This document shows, one piece after another, positions 41,829 through 50,362 of a stretch of 53,667 bases of DNA. The stretch is from contig CACWJQ010000013.1 in NCBI GenBank assembly GCA_902761225.1, positions 1-53,667 of the forward strand, given 5' to 3'. How positions within the stretch are numbered: position 1 is the first letter of the stretch; every line of letters begins with the position of its first letter. Origin of the DNA: an uncultured Lachnospiraceae bacterium. Its GTDB lineage: Bacteria > Bacillota > Clostridia > Lachnospirales > Lachnospiraceae. The position numbers and the translations under genes are program-made. The notes under the pieces are model-generated. The model was given only the letters and a program-made list of their open reading frames with translations. It had not been told where the DNA came from and searched no databases.

Positions 41829-41912
41829 TTATCTTTCGTCCTCGGAGGGATACATCTGACTACACATTCGATGGCACATCTCTCTGTTCTGAACCGTTAT
41901 TCTTTTTATCAT
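41829..41912 (-). CDS. Met/Cys leader peptide before metY
   Basis: The 27-codon frame starts MIKRITVQN and contains EMCHRMCSQM (residues 11-20), then ends PSEDER. Its ribosome site AAGGAGGTG lies nine bases upstream of the ATG. Four Met (including the start) and two Cys in 27 residues is a strong excess. The stop is 91 bases before metY. No terminator was found between them; that stretch is A-rich and unstructured. Its role is inferred from analogy with the mccB leader. Confidence 0.65.
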   Translation of the reverse strand: MIKRITVQNREMCHRMCSQMYPSEDER

Positions 41913-41972
41913 CTGTATGCACCTCCTTGCTTTCTTTTGTTTGATCATCTGTGTGATCTCTTTGATGGGTTC

Positions 41973-42001
41973 ATACTATCATCGTAAACTGGTATTGAAA
42001 A
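41973..42001 (-). promoter_or_regulatory. Promoter of metY
   Basis: Minus-strand -35 TTTTCA (41996-42001) and -10 TAGTAT (41973-41978), spacer 17 bases. The hexamers and spacer length are identical to the mccB promoter. The sequence TGTAATTTTCAA around the -35 is also shared. Confidence 0.75.
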
Positions 42002-42011
42002 TTACAAGGAA

Positions 42012-42043
42012 TTTATCGTGTGTGATAAACGTTGCTTATCACG
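42012..42043 (-). promoter_or_regulatory. Upstream operator of the metY promoter
   Basis: TTTATCGTGTGTGATAAA (42012-42029, dyad TTTATC-N6-GATAAA) is followed after 6 bases by TTATCACG (42036-42043). It lies 10 bases upstream of the -35, as at mccB. Confidence 0.7.
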
Positions 42044-42052
42044 ACATGAATA

Positions 42053-42091
42053 TAAAAAAAGTGCTCCTGCGTCACGCGGCAAGGAGCACTT
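42053..42091 (-). terminator. Rho-independent terminator downstream of the GH43 gene
   Basis: Ten-bp stem AAGTGCTCCT (42059-42068) and AGGAGCACTT (42082-42091) has a 13-nt loop. On the minus strand it is followed by seven T residues (complement of about 42054-42060). It is 130 bases past the GH43 stop and just upstream of the metY operator. The 42092-42222 spacer holds nothing recognisable. Confidence 0.85.
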
Positions 42092-42222
42092 CTGTACTAC
42101 AAACTCTATATAATATTATTCATTCAATGTGAGCATACTGTTATCCGAAATATTCTGCCGGCCTCATCATCTTCGGTATCAATCAGACAATACACATGAT
42201 GAATGCTGCGTTTTTCCCGGCA

Positions 42223-43644
42223 TCACTTTAGGAATACGAACTCTTCAAACTCGCAGATCACTCTGTCCTTGAAGAAGCTTCCGGTCCAGGTATTGGTATC
42301 CGAATTTCCTTCCGCTACAAAGTAGACTGCGTGTCTTCCGGTTACATTTCTTACTCGTCCTCTGTATATGCCATCACCGAGGCCTATCTCTATAACACCG
42401 ATCTCCGTACCCTTAACAGGCTTGCTCAGGGATGAATATCCTATATTGTCTCCCTTTTCGATCCACTCAGATCTGACACTGTTGTCATTTTCTTCCGAGA
42501 GATCGGTTCCGTCTATCAGCACATGGAATCTTCCCCTGAAGCCTCTTCCCACGGTCTTTATGGCAAGCTCCATGGTCTTGGATGAATCATCATCGCCGAA
42601 GTCAAAATACTTATATCCGATAACGCATCCGTCCTTAACCTCAGTGACAACACGTCTGAAGACATCCTTCTCCGTAACAAAGCATCCACCCATAAGCACG
42701 CAGGCAATCTCAGCCTTGACAGGTTCATAGGGATCGAGAGCATCTTCGAAACCAAGGGATGTCATCTCAACGGGAGGAATGGTGCCATCGGGAAGAATGG
42801 TTACCTTCTCGACACAGGCTCTTCTCGAGAAAACCGACGCGTTTGTCATTCTGTGATAGAAGACATACCACTGATCTCCTATCTTACATAATGAACCGTG
42901 ATTGTTTCCACCCGGGAAATCAACGCCGTTATCAATGATATATCCTCTGTACACAAAGGGACCTGTGGGTGAATTCGAGGTTGCGTATGCAAGTCTTGAA
43001 CCCTTTCTCGGAGAATAGATCAGATAATATGTATCCCCGATCTTTCTGGGAGAGCTTGCCTCATAGAATCTCTGTGGCTCAGGTATCTCCTCACGGTCAT
43101 CCATTATCCTTCTGATAAGGCTTCCGGGTTTGACCTTGTACATGGATCCACCGTCAAGCTCGTTCATATTGGAATGTTCGAAGCCGTAATAGATATATAC
43201 TCTTCCGTCATCATCAACCAGCACTCCGGGATCGTTATAGATTCCTTCATCTCCGGCATCCTCGGGTGCATACTCATATGTTGAGAGGAATGTGAAGGGG
43301 CCCTCGGGCTTATCGCTCACACTTACGCAGCCCTTTGCTCCCACTATATATGTATAGAGATAATACTTACCGTCCTTCTCCACAACATCGGGAGCATACA
43401 GCTCATGATCCGTATGAGTAACGCTGGATTCGTGATCGGTATCCGGTCTTGTCTGGAATATATGTCCGTGACAGGTCCAGTGATCCAGATCGTCTATCGG
43501 AGCGCTCCACGCCTTCAATTTGTAATCGCAGAATTTGTCGCATCCGAATCTGTCATGTGAACCGTAAAGATAAACTCTGTCCCCGAACTGTCTCGGTTCT
43601 CCGTCCGGAATGCATTCCCATAATGGAAGAATAGGATTTGCCAT
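42223..43644 (-). CDS. GH43-family glycoside hydrolase with CBM6-like tail
   Basis: The 473-residue cytoplasmic protein (no signal) has GH43 five-blade propeller signs: an early YLYGSHDRFG, LYAPDVVEKDGKYYLY with the catalytic-type Asp context, GIYNDPGVLVDDDGRVYIYYG and FYEASSPRKIGDTYYLIYS. About residues 325-473 form a beta-rich domain like CBM6. The family cleaves xylo- or arabino-oligosaccharides; the exact substrate is not known. GGGGG lies six bases before the start. It is a single gene between terminators. Confidence 0.85.
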   Translation of the reverse strand: MANPILPLWECIPDGEPRQFGDRVYLYGSHDRFGCDKFCDYKLKAWSAPIDDLDHWTCHGHIFQTRPDTDHESSVTHTDHELYAPDVVEKDGKYYLYTYIVGAKGCVSVSDKPEGPFTFLSTYEYAPEDAGDEGIYNDPGVLVDDDGRVYIYYGFEHSNMNELDGGSMYKVKPGSLIRRIMDDREEIPEPQRFYEASSPRKIGDTYYLIYSPRKGSRLAYATSNSPTGPFVYRGYIIDNGVDFPGGNNHGSLCKIGDQWYVFYHRMTNASVFSRRACVEKVTILPDGTIPPVEMTSLGFEDALDPYEPVKAEIACVLMGGCFVTEKDVFRRVVTEVKDGCVIGYKYFDFGDDDSSKTMELAIKTVGRGFRGRFHVLIDGTDLSEENDNSVRSEWIEKGDNIGYSSLSKPVKGTEIGVIEIGLGDGIYRGRVRNVTGRHAVYFVAEGNSDTNTWTGSFFKDRVICEFEEFVFLK

Positions 43645-43723
43645 TTTGTACCCCCTGGTAATTTACATTGTATTATATGTTCCGCATGCAAGGACAAACG
43701 CTTTTACACATCCTGAACCGGGA

Positions 43724-44815
43724 TCACGCTCCCAGCTTCATGTCTCCGTCCTTAACCCATCCCAGCTTCTTAAGTCCGGCATTGAACAGAAGAGACAGGA
43801 AGGCAGGAAGGATAAAGGAGATCATGATAAGTCCGATCCAGTCAAAAGCAGTTATGGCAGCTTTGCTGCCGTTTGCCACATCTTTAACCCATCCGCTATA
43901 TACACCGATCTGTCCCACCAGTCCGCAGGTCCCCATTCCGGATGAGATGGGAGCGCCGTCCATTCTGAGTTTAAAAAGACATGTTGCAATGGGACCGGTG
44001 ACCGCAGAGGCAAGAATAGGTGCAATCCATATCCTGGGATTCTTTACGATATTCCCCATCTGAAGCATGGAGGTTCCTATTCCCTGGGACACAAGTCCTC
44101 CCCACTTATTTTCTTTAAAGGAGATGACTGCAAATCCGATCATCTGTGCACAGCATCCTGCTACCGCTGCACCGCCTGCAAGTCCGGTAAGCTGCAGCGC
44201 CGCACATATCGCCGCTGAGGAAATGGGAAGCGTAAGCGCGATTCCAACTATGACTGATACAAGTATTCCCATAAGGAAAGGCTGAAGATCCGTTGCCCAC
44301 ATTATCAGATTGCCTACCCAGGATGCAGCATCGCCGATGGGCTTTGCGATAAGCGCGGAAAGCAGGATTCCTACTCCTATGGTAACAAGGGGAGTTACAA
44401 GGATATCAACCTTGGTCTCCTTGGAGATGGCCTTTCCGAATTCCGAAGCGATGATAGCTATTATCAGAACGGCGAGAGGACCTCCCGCACCGCCAAGTGC
44501 ATTGGATGCGAATCCCACGGTTATCATTGAGAAAAGAACAAGAGGGGGACACTTGAGAGCGGATGCTATGGCAACAGCCATGGCAGGACCGCTCATGGCC
44601 TTTGCAAGTCCTCCAACCGTATAATCTGCCCCTGCTACAGTAGCAACAGTATCCGTCAGAAAGGGTACATGAAATGACGTTCCTATGGTATCGATTATCG
44701 TGCCTATAAGAAGTGAACAGAACAGACCCTGTGCCATTGCACCGAGTGCATCTATGCCGTATCTCTTTAATGAGATCTCAATATCCTTTTTCTTCAAAAA
44801 TTCCTTAAACTTCAT
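43724..44815 (-). CDS. PTS EIIC-like membrane protein (PTS_EIIC_2 family)
   Basis: The 363-residue polytopic protein starts MKFKEFLKKKDIEISLKRYG. It carries the blocks DALGAMAQGLFCSLLIGTII, LPISSAAICAALQLTGLAGG, GFAVISFKENKWGGLVSQG and GMGTCGLVGQIGVYSG. These match the PTS_EIIC_2 membrane family. No EIIA or EIIB is near, so transport activity and substrate are uncertain. Confidence 0.8.
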   Translation of the reverse strand: MKFKEFLKKKDIEISLKRYGIDALGAMAQGLFCSLLIGTIIDTIGTSFHVPFLTDTVATVAGADYTVGGLAKAMSGPAMAVAIASALKCPPLVLFSMITVGFASNALGGAGGPLAVLIIAIIASEFGKAISKETKVDILVTPLVTIGVGILLSALIAKPIGDAASWVGNLIMWATDLQPFLMGILVSVIVGIALTLPISSAAICAALQLTGLAGGAAVAGCCAQMIGFAVISFKENKWGGLVSQGIGTSMLQMGNIVKNPRIWIAPILASAVTGPIATCLFKLRMDGAPISSGMGTCGLVGQIGVYSGWVKDVANGSKAAITAFDWIGLIMISFILPAFLSLLFNAGLKKLGWVKDGDMKLGA

Positions 44816-44977
44816 TTACTTCCCTCTTTTCATATGTTCCGGATCTTAATCCTCCGGAGACCGGTCATCCTGAACTGCGTTTTTTTTCCCGGATCCTGCA
44901 ATATCTGAATTTTACAGATCATCTCTCAGCAGGTCATCGGACAGTTGTCAGCAGATTATAGCGCGGTCATTTTGTAC

Positions 44978-45006
44978 ATTATACCCGTTAAGTGCCTGCA
45001 GTAAAA
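44978..45006 (-). promoter_or_regulatory. Probable promoter of the PTS IIC-like gene
   Basis: Minus-strand -10 TATAAT (complement of 44978-44983) is preceded 17 bases upstream by TTTTAC (45001-45006). It lies about 160 bases before the ATG at 44815. Bases 44816-44977 hold no gene. Confidence 0.55.
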
Positions 45007-45035
45007 CATATTTTCTAAAACCGCGGGGTTTTTCA

Positions 45036-46532
45036 TCAGTTTTCAGGCCATACATACCCCTTTTTGGCATTTAATATACGTCTCACGGATTCATCGATCC
45101 TGTCCTCCGATATGGTTCCGTCATTTACAGCCTGCAACACCCCGCTGTATGCCGCCTCAAAATCCACAGGCATCAGTATGATATCCGCTCCCGCATTTAT
45201 TGAAAGCACTGCTGCCGTGGCAGAGTCATACTGATCCGTGATGGCACCCATGTTCATGGCATCTGTAATGATCAATCCCTTAAAGCCCATCCTGTTTCTT
45301 AAGACAGTGGTCATCATATATGGAGACAGGGTTGCGGGAACTTCATTTCCGGTTACACCCGGAACAGAAATATGTCCCACCATTATGCACTGACAGCCTG
45401 CCCCTATGGCCGATGCAAAGGGAATAAGTTCACAGCTCATAAGTTCATCAAGAGTGGATGATACCGAGGCATATCCGTAATGGGAATCCGCTTCGGTTGC
45501 ACCGTGTCCGGGGAAGTGCTTCACAACAGGCATCACCCCGCCCGCACTCATTGACGTCATCTCGGAGACCACCATCTCAGCAACCAGATACGGATCACTT
45601 CCGAAAGCTCTGTTTCCTATGACAGTGTTGGAAGGATTTGTGAAAACATCCGCAACAGGGGCCATGTCCATATTAAAGCCAAGCCCCTTCAGATATGAAG
45701 CGATATAAGTTCCCGCATATGCGGCAACGCTTACATCTCCGGTATTTCCCACATTTATCATGGGCCCCACATTGGCTATCCCAAATGCAGGGTTACCGGA
45801 AATCCTTGCAACCGTTCCGCCTTCTTCATCAACGGACAGAAAAGGCGGGACAAGTCCCTGTGCAGAATAATATTCTTTTGTCATATTCAGCATCCCTGCT
45901 GTCTGAACCTGTGATTGCAGATTATGGGCAAAATAAATAAATCCGCCCACAGGATATTTTGCTATCCCCTGCTCCAGCTCCGGACCTGCAGTTACAGATG
46001 AGTTGCCCCCTCCGATGGATTCGGGAGTCACGATAAACATTTGTGCAACCTTCTCTTCAATGGAATGTGTCATAATCCATCCCTCCACGTCCATGTATCT
46101 GTCTGTGGCAACAGGTTCGTCCGAAGCTCTTCCTGTACCGTCATTCAAACCCGTATTTTCAACGCCTGCTGCATCATGGTCTCCGGATGCAGCACCGTCC
46201 CCTGTTTCCGAAGTATCACCATTACCTGAAGTTCCGTCCACAGAGCCGGCATCGCCCTGGTTTTGACCGGTTTCGTCTCCGGATCCCGCATTGCCCGAAT
46301 CCGGAACATCCTCATCTCCCGAACCATCTGTATTCTGAGCCGTTACATCACCCGTAACCGCGCCCTGATCAGTGACCTCTGCATTATCTGAACCCTGCAC
46401 TGCTTCGCCTTCCTGTGAAATACCGGCACCGCTGCACCCTGCCATATTCAGCACCAGCATCATAACGAAAACGGCGATCATCCATGGCTTCATCAATATT
46501 AATATTTTCTTTTTTAAGGAATCTTTTCTCAA
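45036..46532 (-). CDS. nagZ: GH3 beta-N-acetylhexosaminidase lipoprotein (NagZ type)
   Basis: The 498-residue protein has a lipoprotein signal ending NMAGC (Cys33), then a 110-residue Gly/Asp/Thr/Asn-rich linker. The GH3 domain starts near residue 150 (MDVEGWIMTHSIEEKVAQM). NagZ-type motifs are KHFPGHGATEADSHYG, with the His/Asp acid-base dyad, and TDAMNMGAI, with the nucleophilic Asp. It removes GlcNAc from wall muropeptides on the outer face. Downstream is an AT-rich dyad AAAACC-CCGC-GGTTTT near 45013-45032 that could end transcription. Confidence 0.92.
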   Translation of the reverse strand: MRKDSLKKKILILMKPWMIAVFVMMLVLNMAGCSGAGISQEGEAVQGSDNAEVTDQGAVTGDVTAQNTDGSGDEDVPDSGNAGSGDETGQNQGDAGSVDGTSGNGDTSETGDGAASGDHDAAGVENTGLNDGTGRASDEPVATDRYMDVEGWIMTHSIEEKVAQMFIVTPESIGGGNSSVTAGPELEQGIAKYPVGGFIYFAHNLQSQVQTAGMLNMTKEYYSAQGLVPPFLSVDEEGGTVARISGNPAFGIANVGPMINVGNTGDVSVAAYAGTYIASYLKGLGFNMDMAPVADVFTNPSNTVIGNRAFGSDPYLVAEMVVSEMTSMSAGGVMPVVKHFPGHGATEADSHYGYASVSSTLDELMSCELIPFASAIGAGCQCIMVGHISVPGVTGNEVPATLSPYMMTTVLRNRMGFKGLIITDAMNMGAITDQYDSATAAVLSINAGADIILMPVDFEAAYSGVLQAVNDGTISEDRIDESVRRILNAKKGYVWPEN

Positions 46533-46587
46533 GCTTTCTACCCGGATCTGTTTTTATCTAAGCTGACTTTTATGATTATAACATTAA

Positions 46588-46618
46588 ATGAGCCGGAGGA
46601 ACCCTTCCTCCGACTCAT
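46588..46618 (-). terminator. Terminator after the ABC-2 exporter operon
   Basis: A 14-bp stem with one G-U pair, ATGAGCCGGAGGAA (46588-46601) and TTCCTCCGACTCAT (46605-46618), has a 3-nt loop. The T tract on the minus strand is short (TTT). It lies 106 bases past the stop at 46724. The spacer 46533-46723 holds no gene. Confidence 0.6.
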
Positions 46619-46723
46619 CTTATCCGTACCTTATATTATTTCCCACATCAACCTTACTTCGGTACCGTGTACATCCCGCGTTATGCCTGTACACCTGAGC
46701 AGAGCCGATGTGACTTTGTTATA

Positions 46724-47872
46724 TCAGTTACTCTTTATCTCGTATCTTTTATAAAAGACATACCCGATAACTATGAGCACCGCTGATATCAGCGCATATG
46801 TCACCGCCGCCACCTGATAGGATCTGAAATAATGTCCCGCCAGCTTAAACAGTCTGAACTCATACACGATCCTGGGAGATATCTGCATCGCCGGGAAGAG
46901 GCACACCAGCTTGGATAATGTCTTCATCTTCAACGGTATCGTGGTTCCGAGAGCGAAGAGCGCGAAATATCCTGCCATTATGATCGCCATGGTTCCCATT
47001 CCGTTCCTGAGTACGCAGGATACGAACATCGTGACGGATGAGAGAAGAAGGGATGCCAGGATCGTAAGGACTACCAGGATGACCGTGGTCTGTCCCGCTG
47101 TAAGATCCATCTGGGTAAAGGGATAGATAACCTGCTCCACCATACCCATACCGTCAAGTCCCCACCTGATGGCGACATAGCCTATGAATATTCCCAGATA
47201 GATAAATACCGTCGCAAGACAAAATACCGTTCCCGCCAGGATCTTGGCAAAGTACAGTTCCTTTATACCATTGATGCTCGCCCTGATCATGGGATCTGTT
47301 TTTCTCTGTGTCTCCATGGAAAATATCGCGGCCAGAGAAACAGTAAGCACCAGGAGCATTATTATGATGGTATTAGAGATCCCGTTCTGCACACCAAACT
47401 CAATATATGCATCTCTCCAGACAAAGGGCTTATCGATTTTCTCTTCCTGGGCTCTCCAGTATTCGATCTCCCCTTCATCAAGATAGGAATCCGCATAACA
47501 TTCCTCTATACCATCAAGCCTCCCCGCATACAGGGTTTCTTCACTCACATCTCCGAGAACTATGTTATATCCGGCGATCTCCCTGACCCATTCCGTCATG
47601 GTATCGTAGGCTATATCCTCGTCTTTTATCACTTTGCCGTATTCATCGGTAACTGCATCCCATTCCGAAATAAACTCTTCATCAAGCAGCCTGCCGTTAA
47701 ATTTGGAATACTCTGCAAGGGTATCAGTGTCTATATTTCCGGTCACTTCAAGCTCACCCTGCATGAATCCGAATACAAAAAATATCAGAAATGCAACGAT
47801 CGCTATCTTGTTTTTTAATATCTTACGCAGTTCGAAACCGAAAAGAGTTCCGAAACATTTATTCTTTTTCAT
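46724..47872 (-). CDS. ABC-2 type transporter permease
   Basis: The 382-residue membrane protein starts MKKNKCFGTLFGFELRKILKNKIAIVAFLIFF. It has one N-terminal helix, an extracytoplasmic loop of about 150 residues, then five helices, the layout of ABC-2 permeases. It starts 50 bases after the ATPase gene and should form the exporter with it and with the membrane protein at 48609. The substrate is unknown; antimicrobial or lipid export is common for this type. Confidence 0.85.
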   Translation of the reverse strand: MKKNKCFGTLFGFELRKILKNKIAIVAFLIFFVFGFMQGELEVTGNIDTDTLAEYSKFNGRLLDEEFISEWDAVTDEYGKVIKDEDIAYDTMTEWVREIAGYNIVLGDVSEETLYAGRLDGIEECYADSYLDEGEIEYWRAQEEKIDKPFVWRDAYIEFGVQNGISNTIIIMLLVLTVSLAAIFSMETQRKTDPMIRASINGIKELYFAKILAGTVFCLATVFIYLGIFIGYVAIRWGLDGMGMVEQVIYPFTQMDLTAGQTTVILVVLTILASLLLSSVTMFVSCVLRNGMGTMAIIMAGYFALFALGTTIPLKMKTLSKLVCLFPAMQISPRIVYEFRLFKLAGHYFRSYQVAAVTYALISAVLIVIGYVFYKRYEIKSN

Positions 47873-47922
47873 TTGATCGTTCCCACCTTTGTAAAAGTCA
47901 GAGCATTTTTGCGTTTACTGTT

Positions 47923-48612
47923 TCATTCATATTTTTTCAGATAAAACTCTTCAAGATCTCCGCTCACATCACCGCGGTTTCCCTGCCAGATAAGGTTTCC
48001 GTCCTTCATCATGATGATCCTGTCGGCGATGTGCTCTATATCCGAAACTATGTGCGTAGAGAGAAGAACTATGGACTTTTTGCCAAGTTCCTCGATAAGC
48101 GTCCTGAACCTGACTCTTTCCTTGGGATCCAGTCCCGCTGTGGGCTCGTCAAGGATAAGGATCGCAGGATCGTTCAAAAGAGCCTGAGCTATGCCTACTC
48201 TCTGCTTCATTCCGCCCGAGTAAGTTTTGATCTTCTTACGTGCGACATCGGATAATCCTACGAGTTCCAGAAGTTCCGAAGACTTCTCCCTGGCCTTCTT
48301 TTTTTCGATACCCTTTAATGCTCCCATATACTCAAGGAATTCCCTGGCGGAAAATTCCGGATAATACCCGAAATCCTGGGGAAGGTATCCGAGAAGTGCG
48401 CGATAGTTCTCGGTATTTACCGGGATACCGTCTGCGGTGATCTCGCCTCCCGTGGGCGTAAGTATTCCCGACATCATGCGCATAAGGGTAGTCTTTCCTG
48501 CCCCGTTTGCTCCAAGCAATCCCGTCACGCCTTCGGTAAGTTCGAAGGAGATCCGGTCTACGGCTATCTTGTTCTTATATTGTTTTGTAATCCTGTCTAC
48601 GGATAATTTCAT
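47923..48612 (-). CDS. ABC-2 exporter ATPase
   Basis: The 229-residue ATPase has Walker A GANGAGKTT, signature YSGGMKQRVGIAQAL, Walker B LILDEPTAGLDP and H-loop VLLSTHIVSDI, typical of BcrA/CcmA-like exporters. It overlaps the membrane protein stop by four bases (ATGA). Confidence 0.93.
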   Translation of the reverse strand: MKLSVDRITKQYKNKIAVDRISFELTEGVTGLLGANGAGKTTLMRMMSGILTPTGGEITADGIPVNTENYRALLGYLPQDFGYYPEFSAREFLEYMGALKGIEKKKAREKSSELLELVGLSDVARKKIKTYSGGMKQRVGIAQALLNDPAILILDEPTAGLDPKERVRFRTLIEELGKKSIVLLSTHIVSDIEHIADRIIMMKDGNLIWQGNRGDVSGDLEEFYLKKYE

Positions 48613-49325
48613 GCAAAAGCCTCCACATTTCTAACTGTCAGCCACTGCTCAGTAAGAGTCAGCGCGCCTAATATGATCACTGCAGCCACGCCGCAGCCTC
48701 CGGAAATAAATGATGAATACAGTACATTGCCGCTTTCAGATTCCCAGATAAGTAAAAACAGCAACATCACCGCACCTGCCGCCACTATAGAAGATGCTCC
48801 GTTCTCCCTTCCAAGGGGACTCCTTTCGATATGAAGACTTATTATCATGGTCATCAGATACGGCATCAGGACGGTCTCCGCAGTGATAACAGCCTGCATC
48901 CCAAAAGATTCTGCGATCACCGGAGATACGATTGCGGTTAAGATAACCGACAGAAAACCCATAATTGTCATCCTGGCAATAACAACACTTCTCAGTGAAA
49001 ACCTTGTGGCCATCTCTAGTTCGGACATATTGTATCTCCTGGATCTTCCGTTCTCGAGTATCCCCACAGCCGCTGTAAAGGGCATTATCAGAGCGACCAG
49101 CTTATCGGTTCCTTCACCTCCGGTCACGGAGCCCGCGATCGCAATGCCTACTATTGCTGCGGCAAGGATCCACACATATGGTCTGATATACGGAATCTGC
49201 TGAAGCAGCATCCTGAAGGTACTGACCTTCCTCGGGCGAAACCGGCTTATGAATTCCTTCTTTTTCTCCGGCTCAGGAGCGTAGTATGCGTCTTTTATGA
49301 GATTTTTGAATTCGTTCTTATCCAT
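48609..49325 (-). CDS. ABC-2 related membrane protein
   Basis: The 238-residue protein has a basic cytoplasmic N-terminus (KKEFISRFRPRKV) and six predicted helices. No signature motif is visible, but its place between the sigma factor and the ATPase indicates the second membrane part of the exporter. Alternatively it could act on the sigma factor, since no separate anti-sigma factor gene is present. It overlaps the ATPase gene and starts 2 bases after the sigma gene stop. Confidence 0.65.
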   Translation of the reverse strand: MDKNEFKNLIKDAYYAPEPEKKKEFISRFRPRKVSTFRMLLQQIPYIRPYVWILAAAIVGIAIAGSVTGGEGTDKLVALIMPFTAAVGILENGRSRRYNMSELEMATRFSLRSVVIARMTIMGFLSVILTAIVSPVIAESFGMQAVITAETVLMPYLMTMIISLHIERSPLGRENGASSIVAAGAVMLLFLLIWESESGNVLYSSFISGGCGVAAVIILGALTLTEQWLTVRNVEAFA

Positions 49326-49327
49326 CC

Positions 49328-49768
49328 CTACGCCTCCAATTCTGCACGGAGTCTTTCCTCCGCGGCTTTAAGTCTTCTGTACAGGGCAAATCTTGAGATT
49401 CCCAGTGCTTTACATATGGTACCTGCAGGTTCTTCGTTCACGTACCTGAGAAGCAGTAACTCCCGGTCTTCATAGGGAAGCTTTTCAAGCGCCTCCCGGA
49501 CCGCCATCTTCTCCTCGGATATCCCGCTGTCTCCCGGGATTTCTTCCATCTCTTCGGACAGTGATTCCGGCTTGATCCTTCTGTATTCATCAATACACAG
49601 ATTCCTTGCTATGGCGTACATATATCTGATATCCATACTGCCTGAGTCACCGTACTTGCCCAGATACCTGAAAAAAGCCTCCTGGGTGATATCCTCCGCC
49701 ATCATCCGATCATTTACTCTGAAGTACACGTACCGGTAAATTTTGTCATATATTGTTTCTAAATCCAT
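49328..49768 (-). CDS. ECF-type RNA polymerase sigma factor
   Basis: The 146-residue protein has sigma region 2 (YRYVYFRVNDRMMAEDITQEAFFR and MYAIARNLCIDEYRR) and region 4 (EKLPYEDRELLLLRYVNEEPAGTICKALGISRFALYRRLKAAEE), separated by an acidic linker. No anti-sigma gene follows. It leads an operon with an ABC-2 exporter, which it probably switches on in response to envelope stress. GGAGG is 14 bases before the ATG, an unusually long spacing. Confidence 0.9.
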   Translation of the reverse strand: MDLETIYDKIYRYVYFRVNDRMMAEDITQEAFFRYLGKYGDSGSMDIRYMYAIARNLCIDEYRRIKPESLSEEMEEIPGDSGISEEKMAVREALEKLPYEDRELLLLRYVNEEPAGTICKALGISRFALYRRLKAAEERLRAELEA

Positions 49769-49835
49769 GGATCCGGTTCGTACCTCCCTTCATATTGATT
49801 AACGGATGTGCTTTATAAAATGTGCGCTTATCTGC

Positions 49836-49880
49836 AAAAAAAATCGGGCAGGCCGGCAGGAACCCCGCTCCGGCTTGCCC
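49836..49880 (-). terminator. Rho-independent terminator of the histidine kinase operon
   Basis: Arms GGGCAGGCCGG (49846-49856) and CCGGCTTGCCC (49870-49880) form a GC stem with one mismatch and a 13-nt loop. On the minus strand it is followed by a T-rich tract (complement of 49836-49844). It lies 20 bases past the stop at 49901. Confidence 0.85.
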
Positions 49881-49900
49881 CGTTGTGGTTTTCGATCGTT

Positions 49901-50362
49901 TTATTCTTCCTCAAAGCTTATGGTCAGAGATGTCAGATGATCTGTCACCTTAAGATTAATAACAGGACCGTCCTCCGCACCCTCTTCCGAGTAATTCAGG
50001 TGATTGGAACCCTCGCAGTTTACCCTGACGCCGACAGGAAGATCTATATTGACCCTTCCGATGACTGATGTGATCTCTATGTTCATGACATCTGCCTCCG
50101 GTCTTGGAACAACGATATCAAGAGATCCGCTCAGGTTAGTGATAAATACATTCTGCGCATCCGGCTTGATGCAGTGCTCTGTCTTCTGGAACAGATAGGC
50201 GTAATTCGAGTTGTTCTCATCTCCATGCTCTTCCAGCTTCCTGGCATTTCTGGCACCAAGTGCTGCCGCAAGTCCTACATTTGTCAGGAAAAAACCTCCT
50301 CCAAGTGCAAGAACCACTAATGCAGCTGTCTTTATCGGACTTTTTCTTTTTAAATCAGCCAT
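49901..50362 (-). CDS. Small membrane-anchored protein with adhesin-like beta domain
   Basis: The 153-residue protein has a basic tail, one helix (about 12-35), then a beta-rich domain (NVFITNLSGSLDIVVPRPEAD, INIDLPVGVRV), which recalls DUF4097/LiaF-type domains of envelope stress proteins. Its start overlaps the 3' end of the kinase gene by 8 bases, so the two are translationally coupled. The family call is tentative. Confidence 0.6.
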   Translation of the reverse strand: MADLKRKSPIKTAALVVLALGGGFFLTNVGLAAALGARNARKLEEHGDENNSNYAYLFQKTEHCIKPDAQNVFITNLSGSLDIVVPRPEADVMNIEITSVIGRVNIDLPVGVRVNCEGSNHLNYSEEGAEDGPVINLKVTDHLTSLTISFEEE

